Origin: Platynereis dumerilii
Lineage: Eukaryota > Annelida > Polychaeta > Phyllodocida > Nereididae
Direction of reading: 5' to 3'
DNA: 64,000 bases
Assembly (NCBI GenBank): GCA_026936325.1
Contig: JAPTHN010000001.1
Coordinates: 96,363,859-96,427,858, forward strand
Positions 48,711 through 60,694 of the stretch are shown piece by piece (the stretch's first letter is position 1; each line of letters opens with the position of its first letter). A program made the translations under genes and the position numbers. The notes under the pieces are model-generated. The model saw only the letters and a program-made list of their open reading frames with translations, was not told the origin of the DNA and did no database searches.

Positions 48711-49233
48711 TTAGGAAACTCCATTAATGTATAATATTTTTACCACCACATACAACATGCTTCTCTACATTCCTGTAAGCTTCTGTATAATTCTTTATGC
48801 TTCAGAGTACCATAATAGTACCTTGATATGCATCAACATACATCAGTCATTGTGCTTCAGAAGGCCATAGTCTTTCTACCTTGATGTATACGACTGCAGA
48901 TGGATCAATGGCATGATGCATTAAGGATGGCACATAGGTGGATATTAATTGAGTGTAGTGTCTTCGAGGCTGATCAGGTCCTGACACCTAATCCTTGTGA
49001 TTAATTAGAAATCATAAATCCCCTCACAACACCTAGACTTCTGAAGCAGATAAGCTCCATCTCGTGCTAGCAGACTGTAGTTGTTACCGAGACATGTTAC
49101 TGGGTGCTGGTGGGTAGTATCACGGAAGTGGAAGTACCACATATAGGTCTGTAGATTATCTGAGCAGTGTCAGATATTAACTGGGTTTCACCCTGACATC
49201 AATCCTTACATCAATACATGTATACATGCATTA
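48711..49233 (-). repeat. Family block I and following segment, inverted copy
   Basis: 48711-48930 is the reverse complement of 44224-44449. 48930-49230 matches the reverse complement of 35920-36060 in part and is repeated in the same orientation at 53525-53830. It ends at the target TA of the next element. Confidence 0.65.
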
Positions 49234-50256
49234 TTATCGTTTTCATAGATATGTGTTTTTCAAGTTTGTCCTTCACTTCATCTCAAAACTGTGATGTCAC
49301 AGATTAGTTGCATAACTGTGTACATATTTCAAGAAACTGACTAAATGCATTCACACATGGAAAATGTATGTTTAAATAGCTTGGTTAGCTTTAATACCTA
49401 CTCTGGTTGATAGATGCTTCAATGAAATTTAACTGAACCAAACAGACTTAGCCTCAAAGGAGAGCTACACAAAAGTTTGGAAACTAAGCAGCCTAAGCAT
49501 TGCGCAAAATGGTATCTGGTTGATCAGACGCTTACTTGATCAAATTAATTAGACCAAAATAATTTCTTAGTTGATTATTAAAGATAAATTTCTGAAATAG
49601 CATTACATTTCAAAGGTTGTTTGAAAAAATGGGATGTGTCAAAGTTCGTAAGCATTGGTCATTGCCATTTCATTAAATGCCTGACCCCTTATTTAGGGCC
49701 GTCAATATTTTTTGAAAGCAACAAAGGAAGCTGAATGCCATTCATACACAGTTTACACACTGTGGAGTGGAAACTACCCGTACAATCCCTCTTCCAATTA
49801 TGAAATTTTTTCAGATCAGATAAGAATCCATGCACCAACAAACAAATTTCTGTAACACTGATATGATGACAATCAACATTCCATTTCCCAACTTTTGGCC
49901 TATGGTGTACAATGACTAATAACAAATGCAACAAAGTGATTTGAAATTGTTAAGACGAGCGACAAGCATCTTGTGAAAAACTATAAAATAGGCTTTGTTT
50001 GGACAACACGAAACAGAGACTCTTCTGACAAAGTGTGACAATCAGCGTAGACATAAGTTGTTTGTTGTGGTTGTACAAAAAGAATAACATTGCCTGGCAG
50101 TTTTAAATTCCTTTGTCAAAAACCGTGATGTCAAACTCTGAACTGATATGTCACAGATTGGAGATTGGACCAATCACATTCACAGATACCCTGATGATGT
50201 CACGGTTTAACCGCAAAACGAAGTTTTCAAAAAACACGTAGCTATGAAAACGATAA
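49234..50256. mobile_element. TA-flanked inverted-repeat transposon, about 1 kb
   Basis: The ends read TTATCGTTTTCATAG inward, followed by ATRYGTGTTTTT. TA flanks lie at 49232-49233 and 50257-50258. The parallel copy at about 53828-53850 passes through without the insert. Several TGATGTCAC motifs occur inside, as in the 819-bp MITE, though the ends differ. There is no transposase. The TA duplication suggests Tc1/mariner or a similar superfamily. Confidence 0.7.
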
Positions 50257-51461
50257 TAAGATGGTTTTCTCAACAGAGTCTCGGAAAGTAAAATATTGCT
50301 TGATAAATTATTCTGGCAACTCATTCTCATATACATTGCTTTTTGGTCTTTGTTCCACTTAGGTGATACAATCAAATATTAAAGATGTTTTGTCTTTTGT
50401 TTGTCTTCTAAAGTGACAGTTTAATAACCTTTGGAGCTAGAATAACCATCTAAATATTTAGTGCTATCTGGGCAGATCCTTGGAATATAAGTCTATACAT
50501 ACAGTGTTTTGCAGTGATATCCAGTAGCACACAAATCTTAGTTGTGCTCTCTGGATTATACCACTGCCTAATGGATAAGGGATCTGCTTTTTCTTTCTCT
50601 GGGAATGTCTTGTACATTAGGTCCAGTGGGAGATTCTGTTTTTGTAGCTACTCTATAGAATTACAGGGATGGACATGCAGCACTTCATTAGTTATATGAG
50701 AGGGAAGCCTTTATGTGAGTAGGGGAGACTTAGTTGTTGTTTGCAGCCTAGTTTATCACACTAACCGTCAGAGGGAGCAGACTGTTGTGTCATGTAAGTC
50801 CAATTATGGAGCCCTGAGCAGCTCTGAACATGTTGCAATGTTCGCAAGTAAGAATTGCCAAGTGCACTTGCTACTGCCACTTCTACTGTGAGCCAGATTT
50901 CGGTCTTGTTTTACGTCCCTTCATTTTCCATCTATCTTTCCACTCCTGTGCACATATCCAAAATAAAACCAAGGCCCTCCTCACACTCTGTGTTGAATTC
51001 GCGGCCGATCTTAAAATTGTAATATAAAATATATGGCGCCTAGTTCCTTCTTCCAACCCATTAACTGCCTAATGGTTGGCCTCAGTGACATATTCTGAAT
51101 GCACTTGAGTCTGGTCCCTGCCAGGGTTCTCCTGCCTGTCATGCTGCCCACTTGATGTCTGGGCTACTATAATTTTATTGCCTTCCATAGGCTGCGTCTG
51201 CCCTCTGCTTTGGCCAGAGAGGAAAAATGGCAGTGGTTGGCAGGGTAAGTCTTAGGCCGCTCCCTCCTTGTCTCCCTTTATTAGTCGTGGCATCCTGGCC
51301 TTACCTGGATGGCCCTACATTTCCACTGGGCTACCTGACCTGCAGACAGATGGTCCGGATGCAACCATTGACCTAATCTGCCCTCCCACAAAAGACCAGA
51401 TAAATTTGCCATTTTGCTGTCATCTCCCAACAACTCTATCTCATCTCCTCCTTTGCCTTCT
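50257..51461 (-). repeat. Family blocks G and F, inverted copy
   Basis: Reverse complement of roughly 9100-10290. The G phrase AAAGATGTTTTGTCTTTTGT is near 50380 and the F phrase CTGGGCTACCTGACCTG near 51328. It is interrupted on the right by a truncated LINE end. Confidence 0.72.
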
Positions 51462-51465
51462 TCTT

Positions 51466-51548
51466 TATAATAATAATAATATAGTATGATTTATATAGCG
51501 CCCATTCCAGATAAATCTGCTCACCGGCGCTCACCATACTGAACAGCA
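51466..51548 (-). mobile_element. Truncated LINE 3' end
   Basis: A (TAA)n tail at 51466-51483 is followed by about 65 bp related to 14979-15040, the 3' terminus of the LINE. Shared phrases are ATAGCGC, ATTCCAG and CTGCTCA. The equivalent place in the copy at 56440-56470 lacks it, so this is a very short 5'-truncated insertion or a SINE borrowing the same tail. Confidence 0.65.
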
Positions 51549-52690
51549 TTTGAGAAATATTGCCTTCACCAAGCAGCTGCCTGGTCTATTTTGGGAGACA
51601 CTCTAAACACAGACCAACCATAAAACAATTGCAGTCAACCCTGATCATATCGAGCCCAATTAAGAGATAATTCATCAAGCATCTCACACAAATGGATAGG
51701 CGGCGACTCTGGCGAGATAATTGGAACATATGGATGGCAATTCACAAATTGAAGACCGCATGGCACCTCCATGCGTCATTTTTTGACAAAATTCAATTAA
51801 CATGCAAGAGATTTGAGTCCGAGCTATTACCTTCTACAATCTGGGGATGCCCTGGGACAAGGCAGCAATACACAAATGGACACTGTAATTCTAGAGAAGC
51901 TCACAGGCACGTGATATTTTTTATGAGATGAGGAAACATACTCTTGAAGAGTACCATCTGCAGAGAAATGCTTTTGGCAACATGCCTTTGAGATTGCGAT
52001 GAAGTCCCATCCATTTCAAAAAAAGACCAAACCATGCATCTTCCATCATCATTTAAGTGCTGTATTCTAGACTTAAATCTTCCATTTGAAACATTTGCTA
52101 AGTTCCATAAAAAAACAAGCTGCATTGTCTTTTCACTCCCTTCGCTAAATTGAAGACATGGCTTATGAGTCCAGCCCTGTTGGCCAGCGTGAACACCTGA
52201 AAAGAGAAGACAATACATCACACGCAGAAGGTTATGCCCCTTGTCATTAGAGGCCATTTTATCCTGTGTTCATTGGATTATGTCAGGCAAATGAAAGTTG
52301 AGTGTTATAAGATGCCACAGGCAAGTCAGTTTGCATTGTAAACAGGTTGAGGCCAATTGGCTGGAGGCGGGATGGACAGCTGATTAATCTGGCTTCAGCA
52401 GTAGATTGTAGAATGGGACGAGGATGGGCAAGGATGCAACCTTCGGAGCAATTCGTGCTCTTCTTTGATGTGCATACATATACCCCACATCAATTTGATT
52501 TGCCTGCCCATCCTCTTCCTGCTATCTTCCTTATATATATTCCCGCAGTTGTCCCAGCATTGGTATGAGGCTGCCTTCCTGGTATACAGAATTGCACTGC
52601 CTAATCCCACTTGAATTCCACAGCCTGGAAATCATAATATTATCCACACCCAGCTTACACTTCTTTCCTAAATGTAAGCAAGTTCCTTAT
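51549..52690 (-). repeat. Family blocks E and D, inverted copy
   Basis: Reverse complement of roughly 7610-9130 with many small indels. Block C does not follow; similarity stops near 52690. Confidence 0.7.
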
Positions 52691-52894
52691 TCAAATTTTC
52701 ATGCTACCACATGTCACATAGATTTCCATATGTCATGTAATAAATATTTCTATTTGCAATTACTCATTTATGTTCTCGACTTGATCCCAGTCTTTATTGG
52801 GTATTGTTTGTAAAGTAATATGCCCTATTACCTGGCCTAAAATTATGAGATTTGTCTTTATAGTTTTAGTCCAGTATTGAAAATAAAAATTTTG

Positions 52895-53173
52895 CTTAGA
52901 GCTCTTTGCAGATTGGCGGTCCACTGGAGAAATTTATTTTCTTCTTTTCAATTTGCAAACTGGCTTTATCACATCATTGACAGTTTTCTGTTGGTCTCCT
53001 AATCTTCTTATTCGATGGAGTACCTTTAAGTCATTTAATTAGTTTGTTTATTGTCACCTATGCCATAACCATAACTGACACAAGCAAAACATTTTAAGCC
53101 TGTGACATCACACGACCAAGTTGAAAGTTAATTTTGAAACTGTTTGGGCCGCTAATCTGCAAACAGCTCTAAG
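52895..53173. mobile_element. Short inverted-repeat MITE, 279 bp
   Basis: Terminal inverted repeats of about 28 bp read CTTAGAGCTSTTTGCAGATT inward and continue with RGCGGYCC. I cannot fix a target duplication, so the superfamily is open. The surrounding 52691-53339 has no other identified content. Confidence 0.65.
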
Positions 53174-53339
53174 ATCACATCAATGGAAATCAACAAGTAC
53201 TGCAACGAAAATTCCTGTAAAGTGAATAGAACGTGTTCTTTTAAAATTCATGCGAAACTCCTTGATGAGCTGGGCCAGATGAAAAACCCAGCATATTGGG
53301 ATCCTGTTACCCAGCCTAAATATCTAAAAAAAAAGAGAT

Positions 53340-54147
53340 ACCTCACATTGTGTTTTACCACCACATCCAATGCGAAAATGCTTCTGTATATTTCTTTTGC
53401 TTCAGAGTATTATAGTATCTTAGTATGCATCAGTATGCGTCAGTGTGCCTCAGAAGCCTTCAGCATTTCTACCTTGATGTATAAGCCAGCAGATGAATCA
53501 ATGACACAATGCATTAAGGATGGCACATAGGTGGCTATTAATTGGGTGTTGTGTCTTCGAGGCTGATTAGGTCCTTGTATGTCCTGTCACCTAATCCTTG
53601 TGATTAATTACAAATCATAAATCTCCTCACAACAGCTACACTTCTGAAGGAGATAAGCTCCACATCGCACCAGCAGGCTGCAGTTGTGTTACCAACACCA
53701 GTCCTGCTACTGGTTGCCGGTGTGTAGTATCACTGAAGTGGAAGTACCACATAGGTCATAGGTCTATAGAATATCTGAGCAGTGTCAGAAAATAACTGGT
53801 TTTCACCCTGACATCAACACATGTATACATGCATAAACGGCTTTAAAAATGGTTTTCGCAACAGAGTCTGTGAAAGTAAAAGATTGCATGATAAATTATT
53901 CAGGCAACTCATAGACATTGCTTTTCGGTCTTTGTTCCACTAAGGTGATACAATAAAATATTTAAGAATTTTTGTATTTTGTTTGTCTTTTAAAACAACC
54001 TTTGGAGCTGGAGTAACCTTCTACATATTAAGTGCTAGCTGGGCAGACCCTTGGGATATTAGTCTGGGATGTACAATGTATTGCAGTGATATCGAGTGGC
54101 ACACAAATCTTGGCTTGTACTCTCTGGATTATACCACCGCCTAATAC
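53340..54147 (-). repeat. Family block I to G, inverted copy
   Basis: Parallel to 48720-50590 without the TA-flanked transposon. It ends inside block G at the target of the LINE fragment. Confidence 0.7.
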
Positions 54148-54153
54148 ATATGT

Positions 54154-55616
54154 ATTAAACCAACTGTTATCTCACACCTATGGCAGACAGCCCTCCAGAC
54201 CATAATGCTCTACTCTGATGAATGTTTCAACTTGAGTCGTGCATCAATAACAGACATGGATAAATTACAAGCGAAGCTGATTAAGGCTTCTCTCGGCTTA
54301 AGTAAATATCTCAGGTCCTCACCATTGCTGTCTGCCCTGGGTGTAAGAAAAATTGACTGTTTAGTTCAGTGTCAGTCCCTAAATTTATTCAACACAATTA
54401 TGTAATACTAGAGCGTTTCATCTGTATAATTATTCATTTAGAAAAAATAACAGTACTGGTCTAATAGATAGAGTCAAAGCCATTTGTTTAAATAATCAAT
54501 TTTCCATTGCTAAAATCTGCTCAGACAGGTTATATTGTAAAAGAATATGCTCAGAACTTAAGGGTATTCCACGCAATAATGGAGTAATTGATATTTGTCG
54601 TTCTCTTTTAAATAATTATAATGAAGAAAACAAAGAGTTGCTGAAGCTTTTATTAAGGGCATTTTAATGCTCCTATCTGTTTTTATATGATGGTGCTTTT
54701 ATTTTGTTATCTATACATCTTTACTTTTTTGTAATCTCATGTCTAAGACCAGGCGTCCACTAGGGCCAGGACAAGACCAGGAACCATTAGGAAAGTGAAA
54801 TCGACAATTCCCCATCCCTTCAGCATGTTGTCCTGGTCTACCTGAAACCTTCCTCTTGCTGTCCTCTTCTTTCCTGCACACTTCCCGGTGCTTGAGCGCC
54901 TTCAGCAGAGGCAAACATTTCAGCTGAAATTGATTTCCTGGTACCTTCAGCGACTTGTCCTCATTGCCCTGACAGTGTCCTGACAGCTTCCTTGCTTTCC
55001 TGAACCCTTCAGGAACCCTTCAGCATCTGCTTGAAGCTGTCCTGGACCCATCTGCGCTGCTGACAGCTTCAAGAATGGTCAGGAAGGCTTGCTGAAGGTA
55101 TGCTGAAGGCGCTGAAGGCTTGCTGAATGCATGAGGAAGTATTGAGGAACCAATGCTGAGACTACCAAGAAGCTATCAGGAGTGGTGAGGAACATCAGGA
55201 AGCCTTGCAGACAGCTCCCAGAAGGTGCCAGGACAGCACTGACAGCGTGCAGAAGGTGTCAGGAAGATGCAGAAAACATGCAGAAGGTCCCTGGAAAGGC
55301 ACTGAAAGATGTTTAGAAAAAGATATTTATTGGAAAAAATAAGAAAATGATCATCAATCAGCTACCAAATAACATTTCCTCATGATGTCCGCAGAGTGTC
55401 TGGAAGGCTTCTTCATTGTCCATTCCGTTGTGTTTACCCTTCTTGGAGTGTTCTGCATACTGTCTGCAGACAAGATGCAGAAATTCTTAAGAATGGACCA
55501 TCTGATGCTGAAGATGGCCAAATTTGCTTCCCCAACCCTTCCTGGTCTTGTCCTGGCCCTAGTGGACGGCCCCCAAAATTTAATGAGGGCTAATAAAATC
55601 TTATGTCTTATGTCTT
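54154..55616 (+). mobile_element. Degraded non-LTR retrotransposon 3' fragment
   Basis: ATATGT flanks both sides (54148-54153 and 55617-55622), and joining them restores block G. From 54175 the plus strand reads as the C-terminal region of a LINE reverse transcriptase protein (LQAKLIKASLGLSKYLRSSP, positions about 54261-54320). It stops at 54405 and continues in another frame to about 54667. The end has TTATGTC repeats (55600-55616). It is 5'-truncated and dead. The clade is not settled and differs from the LINE at 14959. Confidence 0.7.
54754..55568. mobile_element. Foldback element of dense CTTCAGC/GAAGG motifs
   Basis: Perfect terminal inverted repeats of about 30 bp start CGTCCACTAGGGCCAGGAC. 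The left half is packed with CCTTCAGC, CCTGACAG and TTCCTG strings on the plus strand. From about 55070 the right half shows the complements (TGCTGAAGG, CAGGAAG), giving strong strand asymmetry about a centre. It is nested in the 3' region of the LINE fragment. No target duplication was found and no coding is seen. Confidence 0.68.
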
Positions 55617-55622
55617 ATATGT

Positions 55623-56970
55623 GATCTGGTTTTTCTTTCTCTGGGAATGTCTTATAAATTAGGTCAGCTTTGCAGCTTCTCTTGTATTGCAGGGGTGGAC
55701 AGACAGCACTCATTAGTTATATGAGAGGGAATCCTTTATGTGTGTAGGGCAGGCTTAGTTGTTGTTTGCAGCCCAGTTTATCACACTAACCGTCAGAGGG
55801 AGCAGACAGCTTGCAGACTGTTGTGCCATTTCAGTCCAATTATGGAGCCCTGAGCAGCTCTGAACATGTTGCCATTAGTGCAATGTTCTCCTCCAAGAAC
55901 TGCCTTGTGCGCTTGCAATTGCCATGTCTAATGTCAGCCAGATTTGTGTCTCATCTTATGTTCCTTCATTTTCCATAGATCTTTCCTCTCCTTTGCAAAT
56001 ATCCGAAATAAAACCTAAATCCCTCTTCACATTCTTTGTTAAATTCACGGCAGATCTAAATAAAAATGGTATTACACTGTGGAGTCTGGTTTCTTATTCC
56101 AACCCATTGACATTGACTGCCTTTACATAAATGATTAGCTTCACATGCTGAACGCACTTGAGACTGGTTGTTGCCATGCTGCTCACTTTGTTTAGCCTTA
56201 TAATTTTACTGCCTTCGAAAACCTGGCCAGAGAGGAAAAGTGGCAGTGGTTGGCAGGGTAAGTCCTATAGGCCGCTCCCTCCTTGTCTGCCTTTATTAGC
56301 CCTGGCATCCTGGGCTAACCTAGATTACCCTACGTTTCCGCTGGGCTACGTGACCTGTAGACAGATGGTCCGGATGCAACCATTGACCTAATCTGCCCTC
56401 CCGCAGACGACCAGATGAATTGGCCAAGTGCCATCATCTCCCAGTTTTTCCTTTTCCACTGAAAAATACTGCCTTTAGCAAGCAGCTGTGTGGGGTATTG
56501 TGAGAGACCTCCTAAACACAGGCTAACCATAAGAGGTTTTCAGTCAACCCTAATCATATCGAGCCCAATTAAGAGATAATTCATCAAGCATCACACACAA
56601 ACAGGTAAGTGGTAAGATAATTGGAACATGCAGACCGTAAATCCCAAATTGTAGACTGCAAGCAGTGCATGCCATGCACCTGCGTACATATTTATTTTAC
56701 GAAATTCTATTATCGTGCAGGAGATGTGAGTTTAAGCGATTACCTGGGATTAGGCAGCAATACACAAATGGACCATATAATTCCAGAGAAGCTGCATGTG
56801 GAGATGCAGGAAACATACTCTTGAAGAGTACTGTCTCCAGAGACATGCTTTTGGCAACATGCCCTTGAGGTTGAAGTCCCATCCATTTAAAAAAAGAGAA
56901 AAGCATGCATCTTCCACCATCATTTAAGTGGTGTGTTCCAGATTTAAATATGTCATTTGAAACATTTGTA
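55623..56970 (-). repeat. Family blocks G, F and E, inverted copy
   Basis: Parallel to 50560-52110 without the truncated LINE end. The plus frame at 56621-56824 corresponds to the minus frame at 8759-8965 and has a 21-bp in-frame deletion, but its middle is scrambled by an insertion. It ends at the TA of the next element. Confidence 0.72.
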
Positions 56971-57350
56971 GGGGAGAGCGGGGCACAGTGAGACAGCAGG
57001 CACAGTGAGACAAAGCCCGTAGCGTTCAGCTGGTACTGTTTACAGATCAACCCTCTTTTGTATGGTACAAAGTAAGTGAGAGACTGTCCTATATCCTGAG
57101 TGCCTACACAGCATATCGAGAGTGTAATATGTAAATGGCACAGCCATGAAATTCGCGCAGCACTTAAAAAGTTTTTTTAGGACTTATGGTTTTACCATAA
57201 CTTTCATTAAATTTGTTTAATATGTATGAAAGGCAGTTATGCTACTGTTTCAAAGAAATTGAAAGACAGATATATTAAAAAATGGAAATTTACCTATACT
57301 AGAAACTATTAGAAAGATAAAATAGATTTAAAAAAAGAATATATAGATAC

Positions 57351-57369
57351 GTACATACACATACATACA

Positions 57370-57402
<33 letters not shown>

Positions 57403-57424
57403 CCATACATACATACATACATAA
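57351..57424. repeat. (CATA)n microsatellite
   Basis: About 17 units of CATA with two small interruptions, inside the 14-mer element. Confidence 0.9.
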
Positions 57425-57799
57425 AAACATAGGATAGCAAATAAATAGGATTAAGGTTAAATAAAATTTATAGATAATCAGCTAAATAGTAAAAAGGAAG
57501 ACAACACTACAAGCTGTCAAATTTAAGTCTATGCTAGATTGTTGATATTACATAATAGTGATAACAAAAACAATAATATGATCTGTATGTAGATTAATTG
57601 CTCACTGTTACATAATCATCTGTTGACAAAAATTATGTAACTTTAATGTTGTTATGCTTTCCTGTTGTCTGTTTTGAAATGAAATGAATCACATGTTAAT
57701 GATATAATTTAGCTTTTTAAGGCTTATAATTAACTATTCCATAAAAATTATAGATACAGGGAATATTACTGGAGAATATTGAATTTTTAAGACACTTTT

Positions 57800-57990
57800 G
57801 AATATGAATATGTCATGTTTTGTTAAATTCGAAACTAAATCATTGATGAGAAGCTGGTCCCACTTGACCTAATTTCCTGCTGTCGACCATTGATGTTGAG
57901 ACCATCACTGCACAGAATTTTGAAACCTTTCTTGTGCTAAGTTTCGCTTCGCAAAACGGCCTGCGGCCGTTTCGCTGCACGAATATAATG
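57800..57990 (-). repeat. Palindrome-bearing repeat, copy 1 (inverted)
   Basis: The reverse complement of this stretch matches 62935-63115: a GC-rich hairpin, then CTTAGCACA, then AATGGTCGACA and GTTTCGAAT landmarks in the same order. The hairpin here is AAACGGCC-TGC-GGCCGTTT at about 57954-57972, flanked by GCGAAGCGAAA-type strings. Function is unknown. Confidence 0.6.
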
Positions 57991-58723
57991 CAACTCAATT
58001 ACCAGGGATTAGAACCTTATTATTTGTCTTAGTTTAGTGAGATGATCAACCACAATACAGGCATCAAGTCCGCAGGATTCAAAAATTTTATAAAGAGAGC
58101 TGTGTGGGGCACAGTGAGACAGTTTGAGGCAGGGCACAGTGAGACATCACAGAATACACTCAGAACGACCTGAATGTAATGTACTGCTCACAATTCACTG
58201 TTAAAAACAGAATGACTGCTATAAACTGCTGATTTTGGTGAGTCATATCCAAAGGGAAGCATCAGAAAGAATTTTGATTAGTATGCAACAGGTGCGGCAG
58301 GCTTAATAAGTCGTGCATGTGCCCTGTGCGATGAAGTTTCGAAACATGCTCAAAAAAGGACCTAAAAAATTGCCTAGCCAGCTGCTTTTATAAGAGTATG
58401 AACAGTAGCTTATGTAGCAATAATTGATAGAACAATTCAGCAGGTCCTGAGGATAGGTGGCTATGGCAGCAGATGCCCTGTCTCACCGTGCCCCGTCTGC
58501 TGTCTCACTGTGCCCCGCCCAAGGGGCACAGTGAGACACTTAACGAGCATGGACGTAACTCAAAATTTCTCAAAACCTGTAAAAGGTAGGAACCTGAAAC
58601 TACTGGAAAATATACCCAACGTCATTATCTATAATGTGGTCCTGATCTCATCTAACTCGTTACTGCCATCATTTCGGAACACTTGAAAATAAAAAAAGTG
58701 TCTCACTGTGCCCTGCTCTCCCC

Positions 58724-60460
58724 TACCATGTAAAACTAGCTGCATCATATTTTTACTCACTTTGGTAAATTGAATGAATCTGCAAACAGCTTATGAGGCC
58801 AGCCCTGTTAACCGAAAAGAACACCTGAAAAGAGAAGACAATAAGTCACATGCGAAATGTTTTGCCCCTTTCGCGCTCTCTATTCACCTCTTAACATTCG
58901 TCTTAGACACCCTACATCTCTGCCAGGAATTCGCGGAAAAAGCCCGTGTTTTTCGTTGCTTTCTTGCTATGTCTAAAATGAACCCACTGCACCATATTCC
59001 CCACAAACAGGCAGTAAAAACTGCCTCTGGCTAGATTAGATTATATTCTTCTTCAAAGGAACTTACCGTGCAGTCACAGTAAAGCTGATCTGTCAGTTAA
59101 GTTCTTTAATATAATTTGATCAGTAAAAATTCCATGTAGTCCACATTGCCAATTTGCAACGTGGAAGACTAATTTTTGTTGAAAAAGCCAAAAGAATTCT
59201 ATATAATATTATAAGTCACATTTCGCTATATCTGTTCCACTCTCAGTTGCTGCCAAAATGAACAATAATCAAATCACAAAAAGGTTGCCCAAACAATGCT
59301 GCCAATGTGCCTTTATCACAAGCAATCTTTGGCATCAAATAAATGGAAATTGAAGAAACATAAACAGCAATACCATCAACCAATGACATTTGATTGGCTA
59401 TGCAAGCCTGTCAGCAGTGGAATTTGTTAAATTCCCTCCAGTGAAAGGCTCAATGATGTTTTTAGTGGTTAATGATGCATCTGGCAATTCATCTAAACTC
59501 ATAATTTGAAGGAAAAGCTACTTCTGAAAAGATTTGTCATTTGAGAATCAAGAATTACCCTGCGGCATGAATGCAATGCCCATTTTGTCCACTGCAGTGG
59601 CATCTTGGGCTTTCTCATATTTCATATTTTATGGGTGAATGGTTGATGACACTGATGAGCCTGGAGGGGCTGAACATGTGGAATCATACAATATTCATGT
59701 ATACTTTTTTAATGACAGTTTAAGTGCATGAATTATACTGGGAGAATGTGGAGCTATGAGCAAACAGATTTTATTTAAAGCGAGAAGACAGGAACAGAAA
59801 AAATACATTGCGTGCATATTTACCTCAAGGAATTGAAGCCCCTTAAGGCCCAGTCTACGGTATCTGGCACATTAACAACTGCTGCTACTTTTAACATGGC
59901 CTTCGAAGTTTCCTGCCAGAAAAATCGCAAGCACATTAGCTGCATAATTTTCATTTATATCAAGCACAATAGCAAATCATAAGCAAGAATGACACACTGT
60001 CGATTGAATGAAAAGTTCTTATCTGTAATTGCTTTAATTTACTTTAACATTGTTGCTGCATTAGTTGCACAAGTCAATACATTTATATTTGTTCATACAT
60101 GCTCATTTTATATTTCAGCTAAAACCAACCTTTAAACAACATTTATTTGGTTATTTGAACACAAAAATATCTCCACAAATTGTAATTCGTTTTGTAAAGC
60201 AAGCTCAGGTCTAATTCTTTTGAAGCTCCAAACCCATTCACTACAACTAAATGTCATTCATGCAAATATTGCTATATAATAGAAAATACACTTCTTGCAC
60301 ACATCAAACTTTTATCCCCAGTTGCACATCTTTACACCACCAAACATTAGCAGATTATCTGGAACATCATTGTATTATGGGTTTTTAACTGCATGTCTAC
60401 AAGTGGACCACTGCGAGAGGTCCACATAAACCCATCGTGGAGAACTCACAAAATTTTGTC
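58724..60460 (-). repeat. Family blocks E, C and H, inverted copy
   Basis: 58724-59256 matches inverted E and C with most of D missing. 59257-60270 is inverted block H, including an exon-like segment near 59835-59940 with a one-base length change. The H-to-C join resembles the one in the copy at 42410-45060. The last 190 bp match only loosely. Confidence 0.68.
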
Positions 60461-60694
60461 CGGAAGAAACCAGGGCTGTTTCTGAGTATGCTCATGGCGC
60501 TTGTTTACTTCCTTAGAGCATGTCATTGTCGAGTCTTACTGTGGTTTATCTTGGTATATCTCAATGTTGAATAGAGACTATGTGAATGTGCCATGAAATT
60601 GGAACTATTTCTTTGGAGCTGCAATGCTGAAGCATACAAAACCAACTTTGTGCCAGGTGGCAGCAGCATGCAGTTCTCATTTTCACCAGATTGG

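Larger units (their letters stand above)
56971..58723. mobile_element. Inverted-repeat transposon with eight copies of a 14-mer
   Basis: The ends read GGGGAGAGCGGGGCACAG and GGGGAGAGCAGGGCACAG inward, flanked by TA at 56969-56970 and 58724-58725. The family copy near 52095 passes through without it. The motif GGCACAGTGAGACA occurs at 56982, 56999, 58108, 58133 and 58525, and inverted at 58479 (one mismatch), 58501 and 58699. The last cluster includes a perfect hairpin with 16-bp arms at 58501-58538. There is no transposase; superfamily undetermined. Confidence 0.8.
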
